Origin: Candidatus Obscuribacterales bacterium
Lineage (GTDB): Bacteria > Cyanobacteriota > Vampirovibrionia > Obscuribacterales > Obscuribacteraceae
NCBI GenBank assembly: GCA_019752635.1
Contig: JAIELX010000007.1
Coordinates: 124,001 to 188,000, forward strand
Length of the DNA: 64,000 nucleotides
Direction: 5' to 3'
In this document: piece after piece, positions 37,034 to 44,169 of the stretch
How positions within the stretch are numbered: the stretch's first letter is position 1
How the letters are laid out: each line of letters opens with the position of its first letter
The notes under the pieces: generated by a model
The model's database searches: none
What the model was told of the DNA's origin: nothing
The model's input: only the letters and a program-made list of their open reading frames with translations
Translations under genes and position numbers: made by a program

Positions 37034-38185
37034 TTGAGCGAAACTCGAGACCTGTATACCGCAGAGGCGTTACCAGACGAAGATCTTGAAGACGATGACA
37101 CCGCTGCGGTCTGCGGACTTTACGCCGAAGTCTCCTCTACCGGCTATCAGAAGTGCGCCGCAGTAACAGACTCTCAGCCGACAGCCGAGATGGAACTGTA
37201 CTGCTCGACCGATGCTCCGGAAACTAAAGGCGCAAAAGACACTAAAGACGCCACTGCCGAAGAGGAACCAATCTCAGAATGGGAGCGCATCCAACAAGTA
37301 CAATACGAGTTGCAGCGCGTTGGCCATCATCTGCAAAACGGGCTGAAAGTACTTCAAGAGCAGATGGACAATAAAATCCCGTCGCCCGACCGCAAAGGTC
37401 AGCCACCTTTGCGCGATCAGATCAGCGACCTGAATAAAGAGATCGATAAGGTTGCGAAAAAGTCTTCACCTTACGCCACCACCGAAGAGAAAATCGAAAT
37501 CACGAAAGACCTGCAAAAATGCTTGATGCAGGTTTATCGCATCCAATACGGTCTGGCCCCGGGGGCCAAAGACGACGCCATCTGGAATGAAGTCCGCAAG
37601 GACGAAGCAAAAAAAATCGGGCTTCCTTCCGACGCCACATTCGATCAGATCAACGAAGCCCATGAAAGAAAACAATTCGAAGACGATTGTAAGTATTACG
37701 GCATCGATCCGAAAAAATCTACCGCAAAAGATTTGGATGCCGCAGTCGAACGACGAAAGTTCGAGCGCGAGTGCGAGCTGTATAAGTTAGATCCGAAGAA
37801 GTCCACACCGGAACTGCTTGAAGAAGCCAGAGAGCAGTTTCAATTCGAACAAGACTGCAAATTGGTAAAACTCGATCCCGGCAAGACCACCAGAGACGAG
37901 GCCAGGCTTGCGGTCGAGAGACATTGGCACGAACTAGACTGCAAGCAGTTGGGTCTTGATCCGAAAACCACTACGAAAGAAGACGCCATGCGAACGCGCG
38001 CGTTCAATTTCGATTGTTACTTCTACAAAATCGACAAGAACGACAAAGATGCACCGCAGAAAATCCACGTGGCGAAGTGTAAGGACTATGAGTTGCCGCC
38101 AACGGCTACGCCATCGGAACTACAAGCAAAAATCGAAGCCAAGCAAAAGGAACGCGAGGCAAAGGAAAAGCAGCGCAAACGCTAG
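37034..38185 (+). CDS. 383-aa acidic protein with C-terminal 28-residue Cys repeats
   Basis: A TTG at 37034 preceded by AAAGGAGA (7 nt spacing) is the best start; the frame extends upstream to a TTG at 36851 without a ribosome-binding site. The N-terminus is acidic (ALPDEDLEDDDTAAV) like the other large proteins here. The middle (about 90-175) is a helical bundle or coiled coil. From residue 215 there are four 28-residue Cys/LDP repeats plus a terminal unit, homologous to the array at the end of the 3,081-aa protein. Its closing unit (KCKDYELPPTATPSELQAKI) also matches the closing unit of the giant. It is divergent from the LRR-kinase operon and overlaps the convergent FMN reductase by 4 bp (CTAG). 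Function unknown. Confidence 0.8.
   Translation: MSETRDLYTAEALPDEDLEDDDTAAVCGLYAEVSSTGYQKCAAVTDSQPTAEMELYCSTDAPETKGAKDTKDATAEEEPISEWERIQQVQYELQRVGHHLQNGLKVLQEQMDNKIPSPDRKGQPPLRDQISDLNKEIDKVAKKSSPYATTEEKIEITKDLQKCLMQVYRIQYGLAPGAKDDAIWNEVRKDEAKKIGLPSDATFDQINEAHERKQFEDDCKYYGIDPKKSTAKDLDAAVERRKFERECELYKLDPKKSTPELLEEAREQFQFEQDCKLVKLDPGKTTRDEARLAVERHWHELDCKQLGLDPKTTTKEDAMRTRAFNFDCYFYKIDKNDKDAPQKIHVAKCKDYELPPTATPSELQAKIEAKQKEREAKEKQRKR
37676..38146 (+). repeat. 28-residue Cys/LDP repeat array, second occurrence
   Basis: Units begin FEDDCKYYGIDPKKST, FERECELYKLDPKKST, FEQDCKLVKLDPGKTT and HELDCKQLGLDPKTTT, each 28 residues apart, followed by FDCYFYKID and the shared closing unit. Confidence 0.9.
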
Positions 38186-38709
38186 AGCGATACAGTCGCT
38201 AGAGCCGAGGTAAGCTTGCGCGCATCGTCCAGAAGTCCATTCAATCGCTTCTCAACTTCAGCATCGGTGATGCTGAAATCATCGAACGAGGTGCCGTCTG
38301 CATAAACGAAACGCGGAATGACCAAGCAGCGAAAATCCAGCATCAAACTATTCGCAACAGCCATGACGGACATATAGCTCGACTTGCCTCCCGCCGCACA
38401 CATGAAACCGACAATCTTGTTTTGCCAGGACTTGCCCGTAAGTTCAATGACGTTTTTGGCAGCGGCGCTCACATCATAATTGTAAATCGGCACCGCAACC
38501 AGCACGCACCGAGCGGCCGCAATCATAGCCCCGATGGTCTTTGCGTTAGGATCACCAAAGCTGGTGTCGGAACCGCAAAGCGGCATCGGATAATCGCGTA
38601 AATCAACATAATCGCACTCGCCGAGAATCTTTGCTGCGCGCTCCGCCAGTTTGCGGCTGTTACTGTCCGAGCTAAGACTTGTGCTGATTACTAAAATTGG
38701 GGCAGACAT
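38182..38709 (-). CDS. NAD(P)H-dependent FMN reductase family protein
   Basis: A flavodoxin-like flavoenzyme of 175 aa. The start is ATG 38709, with AAAGGAAGAG upstream; the longer frame to 38766 adds residues without homology-like character. Motifs: ILVISTSLSSDSNSRKLA (phosphate-binding loop after strand 1), LVAVPIYNYDVSAAAKNVIE (the family's P-x-Y-N segment) and VGFMCAAGGKSSYMS. Enzymes of this family reduce FMN, quinones, azo compounds or chromate; the substrate is not predictable. It ends inside a CTAG that also holds the stop of the convergent repeat-protein gene. Confidence 0.88.
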   Translation of the reverse strand: MSAPILVISTSLSSDSNSRKLAERAAKILGECDYVDLRDYPMPLCGSDTSFGDPNAKTIGAMIAAARCVLVAVPIYNYDVSAAAKNVIELTGKSWQNKIVGFMCAAGGKSSYMSVMAVANSLMLDFRCLVIPRFVYADGTSFDDFSITDAEVEKRLNGLLDDARKLTSALATVSL

Positions 38710-38883
38710 GACTCTTCCTTTCGACAATCCAGTTGATATGAGCGTTAGTAGGGAACGAACCTCCAATTGTAGTACGGGAGATTGTCGAATGCGCCTTTTC
38801 CCCCTAGCGCAACCGCGTCGTTTGAGCTTAAATGTAAAGAGGGAACGTTAAACACCGCGAGCGCATACGGGGAGCGACAACCG

Positions 38884-39117
38884 ATGAGAAACATCCAGAT
38901 TCCGGTGCTGCTGACGTTGCTCCTGATGTGCGCCGTACCCGGCGCGATTGGCTGCGACAGCTGCGGTGAGTCGTACTCGTCACCCTGGAATAGTCTGGGT
39001 CCGTTCGCTGTAGCGATGATCGCACTGTTTGCCATGACTCTCTCCGGACTCGATGTGTGGGAGACGGTCCGCGAATATCTGGCCGCTTTCAGCTTAAACC
39101 CGAAGCGCTCCGATTAA
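38884..39117 (+). CDS. Small membrane/lipoprotein-like protein
   Basis: 77 aa from ATG 38884 with GGGGAG upstream. The N-terminal signal (IPVLLTLLLMCAVPGAIGC) ends in AIGC, an imperfect lipobox, followed by CDSCG. A second hydrophobic helix (PFAVAMIALFAMTLSGL) and a short charged tail follow. It may be a lipoprotein with one membrane helix or a two-helix membrane protein. It precedes the acyl-CoA operon by 48 bp on the same strand. No family was recognised. Confidence 0.55.
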   Translation: MRNIQIPVLLTLLLMCAVPGAIGCDSCGESYSSPWNSLGPFAVAMIALFAMTLSGLDVWETVREYLAAFSLNPKRSD

Positions 39118-39165
39118 GCCGGGATGAGCTAGAAGTCAGCAAACCGCGGTTTCCGAGAGGATATC

Positions 39166-40524
39166 ATGGTCGCTCCGTCATTGCTTCGGCGGGCATTCAA
39201 AGAGGATATTCCGGTGCCGACCGAAAGGCTCGAAAGCACATCTCGAGCTGAGCTTGAATCATTGCAACTAAAAAAGCTGCGGGAGTCAATCCGGCGGGCA
39301 AGCGCCTCCCCCCATTACAGAGAGCTTTTCAAGCGCGAGAGAAGGCTCGAGAATATTGAGATTCAAACCCTTACAGACCTGAGTCACTTTCCGCTCACCT
39401 CCAAAAGAGAAATTCGCGACCGATACCCCCATGGAATGCTGGCCGTGCCTCTCCAGTCGGTGCGACGATTCCATGCATCATCCGGAACTCGCGGAAAGCC
39501 TACGCTAACTGCGTATACAGACAACGATCTCAAAACATGGGCGGAGCTGTGCGCGCGATCTCTACATGCGGCGGGAGTTCGGCCGGGGGATGTCCTGCAC
39601 AATGCCTTCGGTTACGGGCTGTTCACCGGCGGCATCGGCATCCATTACGGAGCGGAGGCACTTGGCGCCAACGTTATCCCTGCCAGCGGCGGCCGCACAT
39701 CAAACCAGTTGATGTTGCTGCAGGACCTGTCGGCCAGAGTCTTGTGCTGCACGCCATCGTATGCCCTGAACCTGGCATGCGCCATCGAAGAGCGAGGGCT
39801 GGACCGCTCAGGCTTCGCACTTGTGCTGGGGATATTCGGCGCCGAACCGTGGAGCGAACCAATGAGGCAATGCATCGAGAAAAAGTTGCAAATCAAAGCG
39901 GTTGACATCTACGGAATGAGCGAACTAACCGGACCCGGTGTCTCGGTTGAATGCCTGGAAGCCAGGCAAGGTCTGCACATTTGGGAAGACCATTTTCTAG
40001 CCGAGGTAATCGATCCTCACAGCGGCAGGGTCTTGGACGAAGGAGAAGAAGGCGAACTGGTGATTACCACCCTTTCACGCGAAGCCTCACCGCTACTCCG
40101 CTTTCGCACCGGCGATTTGACCTCGCTGGACCGCAGTCCTTGCATATGCGGTCGCATTATGACGCGGATGACAAGAGTTCGAGCTCGACTCGATGACATG
40201 CTCATAGTTAGGGGCGTCAATGTTTATCCTTCAGAAATAGAGAATATTCTGCTGGGGATTGAGGAACTTGCGCCACACTATCAGCTGATACTTCGCCGCG
40301 AAAAAGCCCTCGATGAGCTTCGTGTTCAAGTGGAAGCGCAAGAACACATTTCGGCGCAGTGGACAGGTCCCGATGATCGCAGACCGCTGGAACTGACCAT
40401 GGCAATTCAGCGCTCATTGAAAGAAAGCCTGGGTCTGACCGCCTCAATCGAACTGGTTCCGGCCAACTCCATTGAAAGAAGCCAGGGAAAAGCCTGCAGA
40501 CTGATCGATGAGCGCAAAGCGTAA
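39166..40524 (+). CDS. Phenylacetate-CoA-ligase-like adenylate-forming enzyme
   Basis: Activates a carboxylic acid with ATP and CoA via an acyl-AMP. 452 aa, the length of PaaK-type ligases. Motifs: the P-loop-like HASSGTRGKPTLTAY, IFGAEPWSE, IYGMSELTGPGVSVEC (aromatic-Gly-x-T/S-E), the hinge region LLRFRTGDLTSLD and RGVNVYPSEIE in the C-terminal domain, which is characteristic of PaaK rather than fatty-acyl ligases. GAGAGGA lies before the ATG. It is the first gene of a five-gene run with a thioesterase and three crotonases. The ring-oxidising PaaABCDE genes are not in the window, so an aromatic or another acid are both possible. Confidence 0.88.
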   Translation: MVAPSLLRRAFKEDIPVPTERLESTSRAELESLQLKKLRESIRRASASPHYRELFKRERRLENIEIQTLTDLSHFPLTSKREIRDRYPHGMLAVPLQSVRRFHASSGTRGKPTLTAYTDNDLKTWAELCARSLHAAGVRPGDVLHNAFGYGLFTGGIGIHYGAEALGANVIPASGGRTSNQLMLLQDLSARVLCCTPSYALNLACAIEERGLDRSGFALVLGIFGAEPWSEPMRQCIEKKLQIKAVDIYGMSELTGPGVSVECLEARQGLHIWEDHFLAEVIDPHSGRVLDEGEEGELVITTLSREASPLLRFRTGDLTSLDRSPCICGRIMTRMTRVRARLDDMLIVRGVNVYPSEIENILLGIEELAPHYQLILRREKALDELRVQVEAQEHISAQWTGPDDRRPLELTMAIQRSLKESLGLTASIELVPANSIERSQGKACRLIDERKA

Positions 40525-40536
40525 CGGAGAACACAA

Positions 40537-40971
40537 ATGAAATCGGGACTGAAAGAAGGCAATACGGCCGAATTGGAAATCACGGTGACGGCCGACATGT
40601 TGGCTCACTTTGAGAACGATTCGGTTTATGAGCTCTACTCTACCTCCGATTTGATCCATCATATGGAAAGAGCTGCTCGACAGACCATTCTTCCCTACCT
40701 GGACGACAACGAGGCCGGTGTCGGCTGCCACGTGAACGTATCTCACAGAATGCTTACCCTTTGCGGGATGAAAGTGCTCTTCAAGGCAACGGTAACCGAT
40801 GTGCGTGATCGAAAAGTCGAATGCGAGGTGGAAGCTTTCAACGCGCGCGGCAAGCTTGCGCGCGGAACCGTGGTGCAAGCCATTGTGGAGAGGGAATGGC
40901 TGGAGAAAAAGATGAGAGAAATGTCGGTAATCGCAAATATAACCAGCGAGCCGCAAACCTCAATGATCTAA
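40537..40971 (+). CDS. Hotdog-fold thioesterase, FlK-like
   Basis: 144 aa. The pattern YSTSDLIHHMERAARQTILP, LDDNEAGVGCHVNVSHRMLT and AFNARGKLARGTVVQAIVE matches the fluoroacetyl-CoA thioesterase-like group, with Thr, Glu and His at the positions of its catalytic triad. It hydrolyses an acyl-CoA, probably to rescue CoA from a dead-end product of the operon (inference; compare PaaI in phenylacetate pathways). It begins 12 bp after the ligase, behind AACGGAG, and is followed by the first crotonase within 45 bp. Confidence 0.8.
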   Translation: MKSGLKEGNTAELEITVTADMLAHFENDSVYELYSTSDLIHHMERAARQTILPYLDDNEAGVGCHVNVSHRMLTLCGMKVLFKATVTDVRDRKVECEVEAFNARGKLARGTVVQAIVEREWLEKKMREMSVIANITSEPQTSMI

Positions 40972-41013
40972 TGATTGTATATACCGAATGCTCAATCGAG
41001 GCAAGAAGAGAAA

Positions 41014-41904
41014 ATGGCACTGACCGAAAAAATGCTGAACGGAACCGCTCCAGAAGACTTTAACTTTCAGCGAATACTTTATTCAAAGCATAATTACGTT
41101 GCCACCATTACTATCAACCGACCCGAAGTTCTCAATTGCTTCGACATGCCGACGATGCGCGAGCTTTCACAGTGCTTCCAGGATGTGATGGTCGACGACA
41201 ACATTGCTGTAGCGGTGATTACAGGCGCCGGTGATCGGGCCTTTTGCACCGGAGCCGACTTGAAAGAACAAGAAGAGTTCATTCTGAAGAAGCCGAACAA
41301 TTACTACAAGTGGATGTATGCGTTCATCGAAATGCACGATCGACTGCGCAACATCGGTAAGCCCACAATCGCACGCCTCAATGGAATGACTGTTGGTGGC
41401 GGTAATGAATTGAACATGGCTTGTGACCTTGCAATCGCCGCAGACCATGTGACAATACGCCAGGTAGGAGCGGCGCGCGGCAGTGTCGCCGCCGGTGGCG
41501 CCACTCAATGGCTTCCGCTGATGGTCGGTGACCGGCGCGCCCGCGAGATGCTCATGCTTTGCGAGAGCATCGACGCATACACGGCGCTCGATTGGGGACT
41601 GGTAAACCAGGTTGTTCCAGCTTCCATGCTCGACGAAGCCGTTGAGCAAATGGCGGAGAAGCTCTTCAAGAAGCTGCCGGAATGCTTGCGATATACCAAG
41701 CAGCAGCTGAATTTCTGGAGAGACTTGTCCTGGAATAGCACCATCGGCCATGCCCGCGAGTGGTTGACTCTTCATGCCGGCTCGCTGGAAGTTGCAGAGG
41801 GACTGAGAGCATTTCGCCAGAAGGGAGAGATCAACTATCCGGCAATTCGCTGCAAAGCCGCCGGACCAGTTACTCCCCCAATGCCGATTGGAAGCCCGGA
41901 ATAG
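41014..41904 (+). CDS. Crotonase-family protein 1 (non-canonical active site)
   Basis: 296 aa from ATG 41014 (AAGAGAAA upstream; a TTG at 40975 is less likely). The crotonase fold is clear: NRPEVLNCFD, DRAFCTGADLK (oxyanion hole), GMTVGGGNELNMACDLAIA. The first catalytic Glu of enoyl-CoA hydratase is kept (E132), but the second is Gly152 (TIRQVGAARGS, where hydratases have GQPE). It is therefore not a standard hydratase and may be an isomerase, hydrolase or ring-opening enzyme. The C-terminus (WLTLHAGSLEVAEGLRAFRQ) is longer than in hydratases. Second in the acyl-CoA run after the thioesterase. Confidence 0.85.
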   Translation: MALTEKMLNGTAPEDFNFQRILYSKHNYVATITINRPEVLNCFDMPTMRELSQCFQDVMVDDNIAVAVITGAGDRAFCTGADLKEQEEFILKKPNNYYKWMYAFIEMHDRLRNIGKPTIARLNGMTVGGGNELNMACDLAIAADHVTIRQVGAARGSVAAGGATQWLPLMVGDRRAREMLMLCESIDAYTALDWGLVNQVVPASMLDEAVEQMAEKLFKKLPECLRYTKQQLNFWRDLSWNSTIGHAREWLTLHAGSLEVAEGLRAFRQKGEINYPAIRCKAAGPVTPPMPIGSPE

Positions 41905-41951
41905 GCATCTTGAACACACAGCGGCGAGAGTCGCAAAACAGAGGAAGAAAC

Positions 41952-42764
41952 ATGACCACAAAGTTAGAGGAGAAGGAGATGACCACCGCCACCACCTACA
42001 AGAACCTTCGCACCGAAGTAACCGGCGCGACGGCAGTGGTAACACTGAATCGTCCGCAAGTGCTGAATGCTCTCAACACCGAGCTGATGACCGAACTAGC
42101 AGACGCCCTTCAAAACTTTGATCGCGACGAACAAGTTCGCGTCATTATTTTGACCGGCGGCGAGCGCGCGTTCGCAGCAGGTGCGGACATCAAGGAAATG
42201 GCCGACGAATCGACAGTAAGCATGATGCTTCGCGACAACCTGGCTATTTGGGACAAGATTCGCTTCATCAAGAAACCGATCATCGCTGCCATAAGCGGGT
42301 TCGCCCTTGGTGGCGGCTGCGAGCTCGCCATGATGTGCGACATGATTATTGCCTCTGAGACAGCCCAATTCGGACAGCCGGAAATCAATATCGGCGTGAT
42401 TCCGGGAGCCGGCGGCACCCAAAGACTTACTCGCGTTTTCGGCAAGTATCGCGCCATGGAAATCATTCTTTCCGGACGTCCGTTCAGCGCCAAAGAAGCA
42501 TGTGAACTGGGTCTGGTTAACCGCGTGGTACCGGTTGAAGTATTGATGGACGAAGCCCACGCTCTCGCGGCGGAAATCGCGAAGAAATCACCGTTGGCGG
42601 TGCGTCTTGCAAAAGAAGCAGTATTGAAGACATACGAAATGACATTGAACGAAGGTCTCCAATTCGAGCGCAAATCCTTCTACATGCTTTTTGACTCGAA
42701 GGATCAAAAAGAAGGCATGAAGGCATTTCTCGAGAAGCGGCCGGCGAACTTCACCGGGCGCTAA
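41952..42764 (+). CDS. Enoyl-CoA hydratase (canonical active site)
   Basis: 270 aa from ATG 41952 (AGAGGAAG upstream); a second ATG at 41979 behind GGAGAAGGAG is also possible and would remove 9 residues. Both catalytic glutamates are present: E124 in GGGCELAMMCD and E144 in FGQPEINIGVIPGAGGTQ. The oxyanion segment is ERAFAAGADIKEM. It should hydrate trans-2-enoyl-CoA to 3-hydroxyacyl-CoA. It is the only member of the three crotonases here with a complete hydratase site. A 3-hydroxyacyl-CoA dehydrogenase is not in the operon. Confidence 0.93.
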   Translation: MTTKLEEKEMTTATTYKNLRTEVTGATAVVTLNRPQVLNALNTELMTELADALQNFDRDEQVRVIILTGGERAFAAGADIKEMADESTVSMMLRDNLAIWDKIRFIKKPIIAAISGFALGGGCELAMMCDMIIASETAQFGQPEINIGVIPGAGGTQRLTRVFGKYRAMEIILSGRPFSAKEACELGLVNRVVPVEVLMDEAHALAAEIAKKSPLAVRLAKEAVLKTYEMTLNEGLQFERKSFYMLFDSKDQKEGMKAFLEKRPANFTGR

Positions 42765-42813
42765 TCGCGCGCTGAAGCCTATTGCGTAACCTGCACTCTG
42801 AGGAGAGAACAAA

Positions 42814-43611
42814 ATGTCGGATGAGAAAATCATTCTCTTTGAAAAGACCGATGGCGTAGCGGTTATCACGCTCAACCGCCCGGACAAGCTTAACGCGTTC
42901 AACGACGAACTGAGCTTTGCACTGCAAGATGCCTTGAAAGAAGCAGAGAAAGACGCGACGGTTCGCGCCGTAGTAATAACCGGTGCCGGTCGCGGATTCT
43001 GCTCCGGACAAGACTTGCAAAATCGTAAGTTCAGCGATGCCAGCGAAGGTCGTCCGCACTTGAGCGAATCGATTCGTCGTCGCTACAACCCGATCATCAT
43101 GCGTATTCGCAAGATGGAGAAACCAGTCATCGCCGCCGTTAATGGTGTCGCAGCCGGTGCAGGCTCCAGTCTGGCGTTGGCTTGTGATTTCCGGGTTGTG
43201 TCTGAGAATGCCAGTTTTGTACAATCGTTCAGCAAAGTTGGTTTGGTTCCCGACTCCGGTGCAACATTCATATTGCCTCGCTTGATCGGAGTAACCAAAG
43301 CGTTCGAATTGATGCTCACGGCAGAAAAACTCGACGCAAAAACTGCCAACGATCTTGGCTTGATCAACAAGCTCGTTCCTCAAGAAAAGGTTATGGAAGA
43401 AGCTATGGCATTTGCTCGCCAGCTTGCTGCCGGACCGACTAAAGCATATGGATTGACAAAGCGTGCTATCAATCGCGCCGTGTTCTGGGACCTCGATGAG
43501 TTGCTGGAATACGAAGCTCACTTGCAAGAAATCGCCGGTCGCAGTGACGACTTCCAGGAAGGCGTAACAGCATTCTTGGAAAAGCGCCAACCGGCCTACA
43601 AAGGTAAGTAG
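42814..43611 (+). CDS. PaaG-like enoyl-CoA isomerase
   Basis: 265 aa behind GAGGAGAG. The hydratase glutamates are replaced by Ser (GAGSSLALACD and SFVQSFSKVGL), while D147 in GLVPDSGATFILPRLIG matches the catalytic Asp of PaaG, the enzyme that isomerises ring-epoxide CoA and some 3-enoyl-CoA esters. The oxyanion segment is RGFCSGQDL. An isomerase role is therefore more likely than hydration; the substrate is inferred only from this motif and from the PaaK-like ligase in the same operon. It is the last gene, followed by a strong hairpin. Confidence 0.88.
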   Translation: MSDEKIILFEKTDGVAVITLNRPDKLNAFNDELSFALQDALKEAEKDATVRAVVITGAGRGFCSGQDLQNRKFSDASEGRPHLSESIRRRYNPIIMRIRKMEKPVIAAVNGVAAGAGSSLALACDFRVVSENASFVQSFSKVGLVPDSGATFILPRLIGVTKAFELMLTAEKLDAKTANDLGLINKLVPQEKVMEEAMAFARQLAAGPTKAYGLTKRAINRAVFWDLDELLEYEAHLQEIAGRSDDFQEGVTAFLEKRQPAYKGK

Positions 43612-43634
43612 GATCTAGTATCCATAATCCAGGA

Positions 43635-43666
43635 GAAGGCACTTGCTCATTAGAGCAAGTGCCTTC
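43635..43666 (+). terminator. Perfect 14-bp stem-loop after the acyl-CoA operon
   Basis: GAAGGCACTTGCTC pairs perfectly with GAGCAAGTGCCTTC around the loop ATTA, 23 bp after the last stop. The downstream side is only moderately T-rich. The convergent universal-stress gene ends 48 bp further on, so it may serve both strands. Confidence 0.7.
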
Positions 43667-43713
43667 TGGCTTGTTGATCTCTTCCCGTCACAGCGTTAAG
43701 GAAAAGAGCCTGC

Positions 43714-44169
43714 TCATGACCCGGAAGCCCCCTCCCTGCACCTGACTATAAGCACCGAGCAAGGTGCATGTCGCACGATCTTGTCCGCTGTGTTGCCCAG
43801 CAATGCGCCCCAAAGACTAGAATGCCCGGTATCACCAACAACAAGTAAATCGACCTTGTTCTTCTTAACGAATGCAACCATAGCATTAGCCGACGAGCCA
43901 GTCACGATCGCAGTAGAAACTTGAATACCGGAAGTCTCGGCAAGCATTCTCGCCTTGAGTTGCACCCTCTCCAATTGTTCTCTCGACGTTTTCTCAAGAT
44001 CAAGAATTTCGGCTGCGCTATAGGAAGCCTCGGTCTCCTCCTGAATCGAGACCATATAAAGTAACGCCTGCTTCTGGATAGTCAGCGCAATTGCTTCATC
44101 CAACGCTTTCCACGACGCGGCCGACCCGTCAAGTCCGACAGCAATTCGATACGTCGACGCATCATCCAT
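43714..44169 (-). CDS. Universal stress protein (UspA family)
   Basis: 151 aa. ATG 44169 has GGAG 9 nt upstream; ATG 44184 would add five residues without spacing for a ribosome-binding site. Strand 1 is YRIAVGLDGSAASWKALDEA. The ATP-binding signature G-x2-G-x9-G-N-T is present in VVGDTGHSSLWGALLGNTAD, so it is probably an ATP-binding USP. Its start overlaps the end of the SulP transporter gene, a coupling repeated at the second SulP locus (54.5 kb). It may modulate the transporter or respond to stress (inference). Confidence 0.9.
   Translation of the reverse strand: MDDASTYRIAVGLDGSAASWKALDEAIALTIQKQALLYMVSIQEETEASYSAAEILDLEKTSREQLERVQLKARMLAETSGIQVSTAIVTGSSANAMVAFVKKNKVDLLVVGDTGHSSLWGALLGNTADKIVRHAPCSVLIVRCREGASGS

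Noticed and set aside
41167..42045. Minus-strand frame opposite the crotonase genes
   Set aside because: Overlaps two convincing crotonases with catalytic motifs; sequence is not protein-like. The same applies to the minus-strand frame at 42751-43590.
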